Positions 19,469 through 28,308 are shown, numbered from the stretch's first letter. The stretch is DNA of 64,000 nt from Winogradskyella ursingii (GCF_013403975.1 NZ_JABFDH010000004.1:310001-374000); one strand, 5' to 3'. Program-made: numbers and translations. Notes: a model not told the origin generated them from the letters alone.

Positions 19469-20410
19469 ATGACTAACAGAATAACTAAACTTTTTAATAT
19501 AAAATATCCTATAATCCAAGCCGGAATGATTTGGAACAGTGGCTGGAGATTGGCTTCTGCTTCGAGTAATTCTGGAATACTGGGTTTAATTGGCGCAGGC
19601 TCAATGTACCCTGATGTATTGCGAGAACACATTCAAAAATGTAAAAAAGCCACTGACAAGCCTTTTGGAGTCAATGTCCCAATGTTATATCCCAATATTG
19701 AAGAGATAATGGATATCATTGTTGATGAAGGTGTGAAAATTGTATTTACTTCTGCCGGTAACCCAAAAACCTGGACCAAGTGGTTGCAGGAAAGAGGTAT
19801 CACGGTTGTGCATGTGGTAAGTAGTGTCAAGTTTGCCTTAAAAGCACAAGAAGCCGGAGTAGATGCGGTAGTAGCTGAGGGCTTTGAAGCTGGTGGTCAC
19901 AATGGACGTGATGAAACCACAACCTTAACCTTAATACCAATGGTTAAGGAGCAGATAAAAATTCCACTGATTGCTGCAGGAGGTATTGCTACCGGGAAAG
20001 CCATGTTAGCATGTATGGTATTAGGTGCAGATGCAGTGCAAGTGGGTAGCCGTTTTGTAGCGAGTGAAGAATCCTCCGCACACCAATCGTTTAAGCAAGT
20101 GGTGGTTGATGCTAAAGAAGGTGATACACAGTTAACATTGAAAGAGCTTGCACCAGTAAGGTTGATTAAAAATAAATTCTTTAACGACATCCAAGAGCTT
20201 TATAAGCAATCACCAACACCAGAACAATTATTAAAATTGTTGGGAAGAGCCAGGGCCAAACGCGGTATGTTTGAAGGTGATTTGGACGATGGGGAATTAG
20301 AGATCGGACAAATCTCTGGATTAATTCACGATATTAAACCTGTATCAAAAATTGTTTCGGAAATGATTGCTGAGTATAATGCTGCTAAGTCGGAAGTGTC
20401 ATCACTTTAA
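19469..20410 (+). CDS. Nitronate monooxygenase / FabK-like flavoprotein
   Basis: A 313-residue FMN-dependent TIM-barrel protein starting at the ATG at 19469 (MTNRITKLFNIKYPIIQAGM); a GTG nine codons upstream opens the same frame but adds nothing conserved. Marks of the family are PIIQAGMIWNSG, FGVNVP, AEGFEAGGHNGRDE and IAAGGIATGKAMLACMVLGADAVQVGSRF. Members oxidise alkyl nitronates or serve as enoyl-ACP reductase (FabK); the sequence alone does not separate these. The following MFS gene starts 33 bp later on the same strand. Confidence 0.88.
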   Translation: MTNRITKLFNIKYPIIQAGMIWNSGWRLASASSNSGILGLIGAGSMYPDVLREHIQKCKKATDKPFGVNVPMLYPNIEEIMDIIVDEGVKIVFTSAGNPKTWTKWLQERGITVVHVVSSVKFALKAQEAGVDAVVAEGFEAGGHNGRDETTTLTLIPMVKEQIKIPLIAAGGIATGKAMLACMVLGADAVQVGSRFVASEESSAHQSFKQVVVDAKEGDTQLTLKELAPVRLIKNKFFNDIQELYKQSPTPEQLLKLLGRARAKRGMFEGDLDDGELEIGQISGLIHDIKPVSKIVSEMIAEYNAAKSEVSSL

Positions 20411-20443
20411 AAACCTTAAGCTAACTCATACTAAATAAGTGTA

Positions 20444-21751
20444 ATGTCAAACTCAATCATAGAAAAACTTTATAGATACCTTAACAATGAAAATGGAAAT
20501 CGTGTTTGCAAGGACATCACTGAAGAGGCTTGTGAATATACTGTTTCTAATTTTTTTAAAATTCTGCTCACGCACACTTCAACCAAATTAGGTGATACCC
20601 TTAGCAATCCTAAAACAGTATTGACATGGCTTATGAGCTATGTTAACGCTCCAGTATATCTTATTAGTCTTATTGTACCAATACGTGAGTCGGGAGCTAT
20701 GATTCCGCAGATTGCAATTTCCAATTATATCAGCAAAAAGCCTATAAGAAAATGGCTTTGGGTAGTGGGTTCTGTGCTGCAATTTTTTTCTATTGCAACT
20801 ATTGGTCTCATTGGACTTAAATATGAAGGTGCAACCGCAGGTTGGCTTATGGTTGCTAGTCTCGTGATCTTCAGTTTGGCTCGGAGCCTGGCTTCTGTGA
20901 CTTCAAAAGACGTTATCGGAAAGACAATTCCCAAAACGCGTCGCGGTAAACTTAGTGGTTATACAGCTGCTCTATCTGGTGTTTTAGTGTTGGCGGCAGG
21001 CCTTTTCATTACATACAAATCCGAAACCGATGCCTCTGTAGATTTCTATACCAATTTAATCTTCTTTGCTTCTGTTATGTGGTTGATAGCTGCTGTTATT
21101 TATGCCACAATTAAAGAATTTCCAGGAGATACCGTAACTCCATCGGACGATGAAAACGCAGTCGTAAGCAAATTTGGACTATTAAGATCTAATACCCAAT
21201 TCCGAAATTTTGTAATTGCACGTGCTTTATTACTTTGTTCATCGCTTTCTGCACCATTTTATGTGCTACTGGCTCAGGAATATGTTGGTAAAGAGAGTTT
21301 TTTGTTGGGTCTGTTAATTATTGCCAATGGCATTGCGTCTATTATAAGCTCGCCTTTTTGGGGAAAATTGGCCGATAGATCTAGTAAAAACACAATGGCT
21401 TGGGCCATTATTGTAGCATCTACAATGGGTGTTGCATTATTTCTGATTGTGACTTTTATGGAAGAATTTAGAACACACTTGTGGTTATATCCAATAGCCT
21501 TTTTTGTATTGGGTATTTCGCATGGTGGAGTACGTGCAGGGCGTAAAACGTACGTGCTGGATATGGCAAACGGCAATGAGCGTACCAATTATGTGGCCGT
21601 AAGCAATACCGTAATTGGGATTATTTTGCTAATTACTGGTGGACTTAGTGCATTGGCATCCATTCTGTCTATAGAGGGCGTTATTTTGGGCTTATCAATT
21701 TTAGGATTTATTGGTGCTTATCGAAGTTATAAGTTACCTGACGTGGAGTAA
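20444..21751 (+). CDS. MFS transporter
   Basis: A 435-residue membrane protein with about 12 hydrophobic segments from residue ~50. There is a loop rich in basic residues (KTIPKTRRGKLSGYTAALSG) and a second-half signature (SSPFWGKLADRSSKNT, GISHGGVRAGRKTYVLDMA). The 50-residue cytoplasmic N-terminus (NRVCKDITEEACEYTVSNFF) is longer than usual and resembles the start of a group of Bacteroidota/proteobacterial MFS proteins. Substrate unknown. It is probably co-transcribed with the upstream flavoprotein gene. Confidence 0.85.
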   Translation: MSNSIIEKLYRYLNNENGNRVCKDITEEACEYTVSNFFKILLTHTSTKLGDTLSNPKTVLTWLMSYVNAPVYLISLIVPIRESGAMIPQIAISNYISKKPIRKWLWVVGSVLQFFSIATIGLIGLKYEGATAGWLMVASLVIFSLARSLASVTSKDVIGKTIPKTRRGKLSGYTAALSGVLVLAAGLFITYKSETDASVDFYTNLIFFASVMWLIAAVIYATIKEFPGDTVTPSDDENAVVSKFGLLRSNTQFRNFVIARALLLCSSLSAPFYVLLAQEYVGKESFLLGLLIIANGIASIISSPFWGKLADRSSKNTMAWAIIVASTMGVALFLIVTFMEEFRTHLWLYPIAFFVLGISHGGVRAGRKTYVLDMANGNERTNYVAVSNTVIGIILLITGGLSALASILSIEGVILGLSILGFIGAYRSYKLPDVE

Positions 21752-21792
21752 ATTTATTTAAATGATTAATTTGAACTTTTTCAAAACAAAAA

Positions 21793-21824
21793 AACTCCAT
21801 GGTTTAAGATAGCCATGGAGCTTT
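21793..21824. terminator. Bidirectional terminator between MFS and His-rich lipoprotein genes
   Basis: Stem CTCCATGG / CCATGGAG (21795-21802 with 21813-21820), flanked by A-runs on the left and CTTTT on the right. It can serve both convergent genes; the T-tract is stronger for the minus-strand gene. Confidence 0.75.
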
Positions 21825-21849
21825 TCCGTTTTAAGATTGAATCACTTGT

Positions 21850-22347
21850 CTAACTCTTTTCTTCTTCCATCTTCATATTCAAATTTTCTTTGATATTTCT
21901 ATAAGTAACCTGCATTTTTTCATGTTCATCTTTCATGAGATCATGATCGTTCATAACTCTGTCGTGCCAATCTCTCATTTCTTCAACCTTATCATTGAAT
22001 TCAAGTGTGCTGATTTCATCAAAATTTGGTGGGTTGTTTTTGTGTGCATCTATAATTTCTCTATGGCTTTTAATAATGGCGTCGTGCCGCTCTATCATAA
22101 GACCAAATTTTCTAAGGTCTTCCATAACTGTAGAATCCTTAACTTCCATACTTGCAAGTTGTTCTGAAAATTTTTGATGTTCACTCAACATTTTGTCATG
22201 TCGATCCTCAAATTCATTGTGTGCCATATGTATACTGTCACTTTTCTTTACAAAAGCGTCATATTCGGCCTTTAATTCTTTTTTTTCATTGTTACAGCCC
22301 AAAAATATTAAGGCTGTTATGGATAATAGGATACTTAATTTTTTCAT
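21850..22347 (-). CDS. Helical lipoprotein with three triads of heptad-spaced histidines
   Basis: A 165-residue protein with lipobox FLGC (lipid Cys at residue 18). The mature part is almost entirely charged alpha-helix. Histidines fall in three exact H-x6-H-x6-H series: H43/H50/H57, H88/H95/H102 and H128/H135/H142, each in its own predicted helix. Most are followed by Asp (HDKMLSEH, HDAIIKSH, HDRVMNDH, HDLMKDEH). Such spacing puts three His on one face of each helix, as in metal-binding helical bundles. I recognise no named family. It is monocistronic and shares a terminator with the convergent MFS gene. Envelope metal binding is inference. Confidence 0.8.
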   Translation of the reverse strand: MKKLSILLSITALIFLGCNNEKKELKAEYDAFVKKSDSIHMAHNEFEDRHDKMLSEHQKFSEQLASMEVKDSTVMEDLRKFGLMIERHDAIIKSHREIIDAHKNNPPNFDEISTLEFNDKVEEMRDWHDRVMNDHDLMKDEHEKMQVTYRNIKENLNMKMEEEKS

Positions 22348-22443
22348 GATTTGATTATGTGTTTCTCTAAATATAATAAATAAGATCTAGAATTTTAAAA
22401 ATTACTTTAAAAATATAATTAACTCTTCAACCCAAAAAACCAC

Positions 22444-22451
22444 TACTTTTG
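22444..22451 (+). promoter_or_regulatory. Bacteroidota -7 element (TACTTTTG) upstream of the DUF3124 gene
   Basis: TACTTTTG fits TAnnTTTG and lies 25 bp before the ATG at 22477. Confidence 0.6.
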
Positions 22452-22476
22452 TTAAGAGACTATATTTTCTATTAGT

Positions 22477-22983
22477 ATGAAATACTGTGTAATCTTTTTT
22501 ATTGCCTGCTTGTCTTTTAATTCTTGTGAAAATAAAAGAGAAGAAGATCCAATAAAGGTTGATTGGAAAAAAAGGACGGTTTCCCATACGATTAGCGATT
22601 CGTTAGAAACAGGAAAATCTTACCTTTCTATTTATTCGCAAATTTACAGTCTGTCTCAACACAAAAAATATAATCTTACGGCAATGGTGAGTCTAAGAAA
22701 CACCAGTGAAAAAGATACTATATACTTGTTAAAAGCCGATTACCACGGTACTCACGGCGAAATGATAAAACAGTATATCAATAAACCAGTGTACTTATTA
22801 CCGATGGAAACTTTGGACATTGTTATTGAAGAATCTGATGTATCTGGTGGCACAGGATCTAATTTTATATTCGATTGGAAAATGTCAAAAAACGCTCCAG
22901 AACCAATTTTTGAAGCTGTTATGTCATCAACGGTTGGCTCACAAGGTCTGTCCTTTACTACACAAGGAAAACGCATCGATTAA
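22477..22983 (+). CDS. DUF3124 lipoprotein
   Basis: A 168-residue protein with a lipoprotein signal (ACLSFNSCENK, Cys at residue 17). It shows the DUF3124 pattern: SYLSIYSQIY, KYNLTAMVSLRNTSEKDTIY, then LPMETLDIVIEESDVSGGTG and NFIFDW. The fold is probably a beta-sandwich. The family is found in cyanobacteria, proteobacteria and Bacteroidota; its activity is not known to me. It is followed by the MATE gene, which has its own promoter. Confidence 0.85.
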   Translation: MKYCVIFFIACLSFNSCENKREEDPIKVDWKKRTVSHTISDSLETGKSYLSIYSQIYSLSQHKKYNLTAMVSLRNTSEKDTIYLLKADYHGTHGEMIKQYINKPVYLLPMETLDIVIEESDVSGGTGSNFIFDWKMSKNAPEPIFEAVMSSTVGSQGLSFTTQGKRID

Positions 22984-22986
22984 TAC

Positions 22987-23016
22987 TTGAAACTAAAACC
23001 AAAACCGCTACTTTTG
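22987..23016 (+). promoter_or_regulatory. Promoter giving a probable leaderless MATE transcript
   Basis: TTG at 22987-22989, a 19-bp spacer and TACTTTTG at 23009-23016 match the flavobacterial TTG-N17-23-TAnnTTTG layout. The -7 element ends only 4 bp before the ATG at 23021, so transcription should start at or next to the A of the start codon. Confidence 0.65.
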
Positions 23017-23020
23017 CGCC

Positions 23021-24406
23021 ATGGTTTTGAGTGACTATACTAAAGAATTTAAATACAATCTTAAACTGGCTTCACCGGTTATTTTAGGTATGCTTGGGCA
23101 TACCTTTGTCAGTTTTGTGGATAACGTTATGGTTGGTCAGCTGGGTGCTGCAGAACTTGCTGCCGTGTCTTTGGGCAATAGTTTTATCTTTATTGCCATG
23201 TCTTTGGGTATTGGTTTTTCTACAGCTATAACACCATTAGTGGCAGAAGCCGATACCGAAAAGAACTTCGCTAAAGGAAAATCCGTTTTTAAGCATGGTC
23301 TTTTTCTTTGTACTGTTTTAGGATTGTTACTGTTTGTCCTATTACTATTTGCTAAACCTTTAATGTATGTTATGGACCAACCAGAAGAAGTTGTAGAGTT
23401 GGCCATTCCGTATTTGGATTTAGTCGCGTTTTCTTTAGTACCATTAATAGTGTTTCAGGCATTTAAGCAATTTAGTGATGGTTTGTCTTTGACAAAATAC
23501 CCAATGTACGCGACTATTGTGGCGAATGTAATTAATGTGGCTATTAACTATGTGTTGATTTTTGGTAAATTCGGTTTTCCGGAAATGGGTATTGTCGGTG
23601 CAGCGGTGGGTACTTTAATATCACGATTTGTAATGCTCTTTCATCTATGGTGGCTATTAGCCAAACGTGAAAAGTCTAAAGCATTTGTGACTAACATAAA
23701 ATTCTTTCAATTAGGCAAACAACCGTTAAAAAAACTGACCAATTTAGGTTTGCCAAGTGCTATGCAAATGTTTTTTGAAGTTGCTATTTTTACGGCAGCT
23801 ATATGGCTCAGTGGAACATTAGGCGCCAATCCACAAGCTGCCAACCAGATAGCACTCAACCTGTCGTCAATGACCTTTATGGTAGCCATGGGCTTGAGTG
23901 TGGCCGCAATGATTCGCGTGGGAAATCAAAAAGGATTGAAAGACTTTAGAGCTTTAAAGCGTATTGCGGAATCTATATTTTTAGTTGGCTTTTTCTTTGC
24001 TGCGATTTTTGCTTTGCTATTTGTAATATTTCATCAGTATTTACCGGAGTTATATGTCAATTTAGACGACCCTATAAATGCGGTTGATACCACAGAGGTG
24101 GTACAAATTGCCGCTACTTTACTATTGGCTGCTGCGGTGTTTCAAATTAGTGATAGTCTTCAAGTAATAGCTCTTGGTGCTTTACGTGGGTTACAGGATG
24201 TAAAGATTCCGACTATAATTACATTCATATCCTATTGGGTAATTGGTTTTCCTATAAGTTATTTTTTGGGAAACGAAGATGTCTATGGGAGTCTTGGTAT
24301 TTGGTTGGGCTTACTTGCGGGATTGAGCGTTGCGGCGCTTTTGCTCTATTTAAGATTTAGATATTTGACTAACAAGTTAATCGCAAAGAGTGCTTTACAT
24401 ACTTAA
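23021..24406 (+). CDS. MATE family efflux transporter
   Basis: A 461-residue protein with 12 predicted membrane helices in two related halves. MATE marks include LASPVILGMLGHTFVSFVDN and VMVGQLGAAELAAVSLGNS in the first half and the equivalent GLPSAMQMFFEVAIFTAAIWL and GTLGANPQAANQIALNLSS in the second. These proteins export cationic drugs or metabolites in exchange for Na+ or H+. The start is fixed by the conserved N-terminus MVLSDYTKEFKYNLKLASP and leaves almost no room for a leader after the promoter. Confidence 0.95.
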   Translation: MVLSDYTKEFKYNLKLASPVILGMLGHTFVSFVDNVMVGQLGAAELAAVSLGNSFIFIAMSLGIGFSTAITPLVAEADTEKNFAKGKSVFKHGLFLCTVLGLLLFVLLLFAKPLMYVMDQPEEVVELAIPYLDLVAFSLVPLIVFQAFKQFSDGLSLTKYPMYATIVANVINVAINYVLIFGKFGFPEMGIVGAAVGTLISRFVMLFHLWWLLAKREKSKAFVTNIKFFQLGKQPLKKLTNLGLPSAMQMFFEVAIFTAAIWLSGTLGANPQAANQIALNLSSMTFMVAMGLSVAAMIRVGNQKGLKDFRALKRIAESIFLVGFFFAAIFALLFVIFHQYLPELYVNLDDPINAVDTTEVVQIAATLLLAAAVFQISDSLQVIALGALRGLQDVKIPTIITFISYWVIGFPISYFLGNEDVYGSLGIWLGLLAGLSVAALLLYLRFRYLTNKLIAKSALHT

Positions 24407-24429
24407 TATTTTAACTCAATTGTATTTAC

Positions 24430-24437
24430 TATTTTTG
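24430..24437 (+). promoter_or_regulatory. Bacteroidota -7 element (TATTTTTG)
   Basis: TATTTTTG fits TAnnTTTG, 53 bp before the ATG at 24491. It probably drives the small acidic protein gene and the PAP2 gene together. Confidence 0.55.
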
Positions 24438-24490
24438 CGCAACCGTATTAAAACACTAAGTTTTAGTATTCATAATTTTTAACTCATACC

Positions 24491-24718
24491 ATGGAACTAC
24501 CAAAATTCATTTTAGGCGATAACACGGATTATCCAGATGCTATTTTTATCATTCATACAGAATTCCCTAGGTTTATCATCAACTTAGAAAACGATGAGGT
24601 AGAGTGGTTCGAAGAATTTGACCAACACGACCAAAAAGAGTTGGAGTCTGAGATGGAAAATTATATTCAGCAGGCAACGGACTTTTATGATAGGGAAGTA
24701 GCGCGATACGATGATTAA
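24491..24718 (+). CDS. Small acidic conserved protein
   Basis: A 75-residue, strongly acidic cytoplasmic protein (ENDEVEWFEEFDQHDQKELE). It starts with a beta-rich half (DAIFIIHTEFPRFIINL) and ends in a helix. I know similar short proteins only as conserved hypotheticals of flavobacteria. It lies 10 bp upstream of the PAP2 phosphatase gene, so the two share an operon. No function can be assigned. Confidence 0.8.
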   Translation: MELPKFILGDNTDYPDAIFIIHTEFPRFIINLENDEVEWFEEFDQHDQKELESEMENYIQQATDFYDREVARYDD

Positions 24719-24728
24719 ATAGCAAAGC

Positions 24729-25328
24729 ATGATTGAACAACTTATTGAATTAGATCAAGAACTATTTTTATATCTCAATGGGCTTGGTAATACATACTGG
24801 GACGCTTTTTGGTTAACTTATACGGCAAAAATTCACTGGATTCCATTGTATGCTACCTTAGCTTATCTTATTTATCGAAGACTAGGTACTAAAATGGTTG
24901 TTTTAACACTTATTACGGCCATACTAATGGTGTCATTCACAGACCAAATAACTAATTTATTTAAGCATGGTTTAGAACGACTGAGACCTTGCCACGAAGC
25001 AGGTGTGGCAGAAGTTATGCGCCTGGTAAAAGACGGTTGTGGTGGTCGATACGGTTATTTTTCGGGACATTCCAGCAACTCTATGGGTGTCGCTGTTATA
25101 GTAGGTTTAATTTTGAAGAATAAATATAAATACTTGCTCCCAATGTTAATTGTTTGGTCGATTCTAATGGGTTATAGCCGTATTTATATTGGAGTACATT
25201 ACCCTTTGGATGTTGTTTCCGGTCTTACCTTTGGTGCAATTTCAGGATTTGGTTTTTACAAATTAGACAAATATTTACAGTCTAGATTCACACTAAATGA
25301 ACCAGACCAAGAATTAGATAAAAATTAA
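24729..25328 (+). CDS. PAP2-family membrane phosphatase
   Basis: A 199-residue protein with about six membrane segments. The three-part phosphatase signature is present: KHGLERLRPCH, GRYGYFSGHSSNS and SRIYIGVHYPLDVVSG, giving the Lys-Arg-Pro, Ser-Gly-His and Arg-x5-His-x3-Asp residues. Such proteins dephosphorylate undecaprenyl diphosphate, phosphatidylglycerol phosphate or lipid A. Its stop is 4 bp from the stop of a convergent lipid-linked glycosylation operon. A shared lipid-carrier role is reasonable but unproved. Confidence 0.92.
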   Translation: MIEQLIELDQELFLYLNGLGNTYWDAFWLTYTAKIHWIPLYATLAYLIYRRLGTKMVVLTLITAILMVSFTDQITNLFKHGLERLRPCHEAGVAEVMRLVKDGCGGRYGYFSGHSSNSMGVAVIVGLILKNKYKYLLPMLIVWSILMGYSRIYIGVHYPLDVVSGLTFGAISGFGFYKLDKYLQSRFTLNEPDQELDKN

Positions 25329-25332
25329 AATT

Positions 25333-26949
25333 CTATTTTTTAGTCAATCTGTAAAAGTTATTGACGAGACGCGGTTTATGACCTTTCGCATTTTCATCTG
25401 CCATGTTTAAATCATAGGTCCCAATTAGCTCTATGTGATAGTATTGTGACAACTCTTCCAGCGACTGTGAATTGTCAGAATTTACCAAAAGGTTAAATTG
25501 TGATTCCGCAGGAATTAGATAACCGTCTTCAGTTTTTAAACTCGGAATTTTTTTGCCAAAATCGTAAACAGTTTCTGGTGCTACGTTCAAGCTATAGGTT
25601 GTAAATCCATTTTCATCAAGGTTTGAAACTGAATTAAAATTTTCTTGAATTTGGGTTTTCACCAACGGCACAGCAAGGAATCCTAAACTCAACATAAATA
25701 ATAAAGTCAGGTAAAACACTGATTTAATTTCCTTCGCTTTTAAATATTTAAATATGACAATCCCAATAATCATTAATGTAATTACTGTTGCGACCCATCT
25801 AAATAGCATCCAACCGAACAAATCATCTGCTAAAAAAAAGTAGCTTAAACCAAAAGCACAGGCTAAAAAACCTATCAATCCAAATTGGAAATAAACAGGA
25901 ATAGTTTCTTTTTTGGATGTCAGATTTTTAAATTCTCGAAATAGATAATTAATGTAAAAGCCAATATTAAATGCCAGTGGAATAAGAACAGGCATTAGAT
26001 AGCGCGACTTTTTTTCAGGAATAATAGATAATAAAATCACGGCAAAAATCGTCCAGAAGAAACTGAATCTATAGGCTTTTAAATTAGTTACACGCGATTT
26101 CATATAAGGATAAATCAAGCTAATTAAAGCAGGAATAGTCCATATGCCACTTTGAACAAAAAAGCTCCAGTAATAATAGAATGGTCTAACGTTGTAACTG
26201 CTCCAATTGGAAGTTTCGCGCTCTGCTATAGCAGTAAAAGTTTCTGGATCTGCTATACGCACATGAAAATACCACCAACCACCTAGAACAATCCCGAAAA
26301 CTAAAAGACTTAATACTTTCAAAAAATGTATGGGTTTCCCCTGGAATTTATAAGCTATACCATAAGCAATAACAAATGGTAAAAACAATGCATATAATGA
26401 AACAGGTCCCTTGGATAATACCGAAAAAGCTAAAAATATAACGAACAAACCACTGCTTATAATTCTTGTTTTTTCAATCTGAAATAGCAGAAATAATTGA
26501 TACAAAGCCATTAGCATAAAACCGTGTGCATAGATATCCCATGGTGCTTCAATGGTAATACCGATGACATAAAATGAAGTAATCGCAATAAAACCATTAG
26601 CCACGCTATGCGAATGCTTCAATTTCATTTTGTTGGATAAGAGATAGGTTGAAATTCCAATACTAGCAACAAAAAGTAAAGTAGGAAAACGCAACGCCAA
26701 AACAGATTTTATGCCAAAAATCATCCCAAATGCAGCTGTAATCCACGTAGGCATAGGTGGTTTTTCGTAACGCGCTTCGCCATTCATCGTGGTTAGAATC
26801 CAATTACCGTCAGTTAACATCTCTCGAGCAGAAATAAAATTACGAGCTTCCATAATGCTTACGGGAATCGAGTCAATGGTAAAACCAAGCATAAGTATCA
26901 CAAAAAAGAACAGACTTAAAATAGGATATTTTTCAATCAGTTTAATCAT
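25333..26949 (-). CDS. ArnT-like GT39/GT83 family glycosyltransferase
   Basis: A 538-residue polytopic protein. It begins with a membrane helix, then the acidic loop expected to hold the catalytic site (DSIPVSIMEARNFISAREML) and EARYEKPPMPTW, the hallmarks of ArnT/PMT enzymes. About 11 further membrane helices and a periplasmic C-terminal domain follow. These enzymes transfer a sugar from a polyprenyl-phosphate carrier to lipid A or protein at the periplasmic face. It overlaps the LAB_N gene by 8 bp and is the last gene of a GT2 / LAB_N / GT39 operon. Acceptor and sugar are unknown. Confidence 0.9.
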   Translation of the reverse strand: MIKLIEKYPILSLFFFVILMLGFTIDSIPVSIMEARNFISAREMLTDGNWILTTMNGEARYEKPPMPTWITAAFGMIFGIKSVLALRFPTLLFVASIGISTYLLSNKMKLKHSHSVANGFIAITSFYVIGITIEAPWDIYAHGFMLMALYQLFLLFQIEKTRIISSGLFVIFLAFSVLSKGPVSLYALFLPFVIAYGIAYKFQGKPIHFLKVLSLLVFGIVLGGWWYFHVRIADPETFTAIAERETSNWSSYNVRPFYYYWSFFVQSGIWTIPALISLIYPYMKSRVTNLKAYRFSFFWTIFAVILLSIIPEKKSRYLMPVLIPLAFNIGFYINYLFREFKNLTSKKETIPVYFQFGLIGFLACAFGLSYFFLADDLFGWMLFRWVATVITLMIIGIVIFKYLKAKEIKSVFYLTLLFMLSLGFLAVPLVKTQIQENFNSVSNLDENGFTTYSLNVAPETVYDFGKKIPSLKTEDGYLIPAESQFNLLVNSDNSQSLEELSQYYHIELIGTYDLNMADENAKGHKPRLVNNFYRLTKK

Positions 26950-27565
26950 TGTTCTGTCTTATTAAATAAGTGTTTCTTGTATAAATGACTACACCAAAAA
27001 GATGACCGATAAAAAGTACGGGATCTTTTCGAATAACGGCATAGGTTAAGATCAAAGCGGCACCGATTAAACTCAACACCCAAAATCCCATTGGTAATGT
27101 CGATTCTTTATGACGCTCAGCATGAATCCATTGGTAAACAAAACGTAACGTAAAAATCACTTGCGCAAAAATACCTAATGCTAACAACCATGTGGGAATA
27201 GCGTCATTCTTAAAAAGTAATGCTACGTCAATTTGATTATTATTGTAATAAAAAACAACAATCAGAATAGGTGCTATCAACAATAAAAAACGAATTGGCT
27301 TAGGAAATTTTTGCCATTGTCCTTGCAATTGCAGATTGCGTATGTAAATAAAATAGGTTAAACCTTGCCCAAGCATAATCGCAAAATCAAGTCGTAAATA
27401 GCCATAGATAAAAAGTAAAAAAGATGCCACTAAACTTAACGTCCAGAATGTTGTTGGAGTAATAACCTTACGCTGTTTTTCTGAAGTGACCCATTGAATA
27501 ATAAGGCGAGATGAGAATAATATCTGCGCTAAAAATCCGATGCCGTAGATAATCCAGTCTTTCAT
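26942..27565 (-). CDS. Double LAB_N membrane protein
   Basis: A 207-residue protein made of two copies of the ~70-residue lipid-A-disaccharide-synthase N-terminal (LAB_N) domain. Copy 1 has GFLAQILFSSRLIIQWVTSEKQ and SLVASFLLFIYGYLR; copy 2 has GIFAQVIFTLRFVYQWIHAERH and SLIGAALILTYAVIRKD. Each gives about three membrane helices. It lacks the LpxB catalytic part. It overlaps its neighbours on both sides (4 and 8 bp), so it is probably a membrane partner or flippase-like component of the GT2/GT39 pathway. Confidence 0.9.
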   Translation of the reverse strand: MKDWIIYGIGFLAQILFSSRLIIQWVTSEKQRKVITPTTFWTLSLVASFLLFIYGYLRLDFAIMLGQGLTYFIYIRNLQLQGQWQKFPKPIRFLLLIAPILIVVFYYNNNQIDVALLFKNDAIPTWLLALGIFAQVIFTLRFVYQWIHAERHKESTLPMGFWVLSLIGAALILTYAVIRKDPVLFIGHLFGVVIYTRNTYLIRQNND

Positions 27566-28278
27566 TTACTGCTTTTAGCAACCTCGTAGTTAATATATTT
27601 TTTCTTCATCCATAGATAGGCAAAACAATCCATCAGTGGTCCTAAAAGTCGGTTCCAAAGTCCAAATTTAGCTGTACCTGCCATCCTTGGAAAATGTTGT
27701 ATGGGTATTTGAACTATACGTCCGTTTTGAAGTAAGATCATAGCTGGTAAAAACCGATGCAAACCTTTAAACATTGGGATACGTTTAGCGTAATCTGTCT
27801 TTATTACCTTAAGTGGACAACCGGTATCATCCATACCATCATGCGTAAACGCTCGTCGGATACCGTTTGCAATTTTAGACGACATATTTTTTACAAATTT
27901 ATCCTTTCTATCCGCACGTACGCCTGTTACCAATTCGTGATTGTGAATATGTTGAAGTAATAAATTAAAATCTTCAGGTGCTGTTTGTAAATCGGAATCG
28001 ATATAACCCACCAATTCACTGTCCACATGGTCAAAACCCGCTTTTATAGCTGCGCTCAAACCTCTGTTTTCTTTGAACGAAATGTAGTCAAAGGCATTGT
28101 TGTGATTACAAATAGCTTCGATTAAAGATTGACTATTATCTGTTGAGCCATCATTAACAAATAAAATAGAAGTTGAAACGGAAGCAATCTCAAGATAATT
28201 TAAAAGCTCAGTTTCTACGCGCTTTAAGTTTTCTTCTTCGTTATAAACAGGAACTACGATCGTAAATTTATATGTCAT
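27562..28278 (-). CDS. GT2 family glycosyltransferase (polyprenyl-phosphate type)
   Basis: A 238-residue GT-A fold enzyme. It has VVPVYNEEENL, the FVNDGSTDNSQ motif, GYIDSDLQTAPED for metal and sugar nucleotide binding, and GVRADRKDKFVKNMSSKIANG. The last two motifs are typical of DPM1/ArnC-like enzymes that load a sugar on a polyprenyl phosphate at the cytoplasmic face. There are no clear C-terminal membrane helices. It is the first gene of the operon and supplies the probable donor for the downstream GT39 transferase. Confidence 0.93.
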   Translation of the reverse strand: MTYKFTIVVPVYNEEENLKRVETELLNYLEIASVSTSILFVNDGSTDNSQSLIEAICNHNNAFDYISFKENRGLSAAIKAGFDHVDSELVGYIDSDLQTAPEDFNLLLQHIHNHELVTGVRADRKDKFVKNMSSKIANGIRRAFTHDGMDDTGCPLKVIKTDYAKRIPMFKGLHRFLPAMILLQNGRIVQIPIQHFPRMAGTAKFGLWNRLLGPLMDCFAYLWMKKKYINYEVAKSSK

Positions 28279-28300
28279 GCTTCGGTTGACTTATTGGGTG

Positions 28301-28308
28301 CAAAAATA
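28301..28308 (-). promoter_or_regulatory. Bacteroidota -7 element (TATTTTTG) of the GT2/LAB_N/GT39 operon
   Basis: Minus-strand TATTTTTG, 23 bp upstream of the ATG at 28278. Confidence 0.6.
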
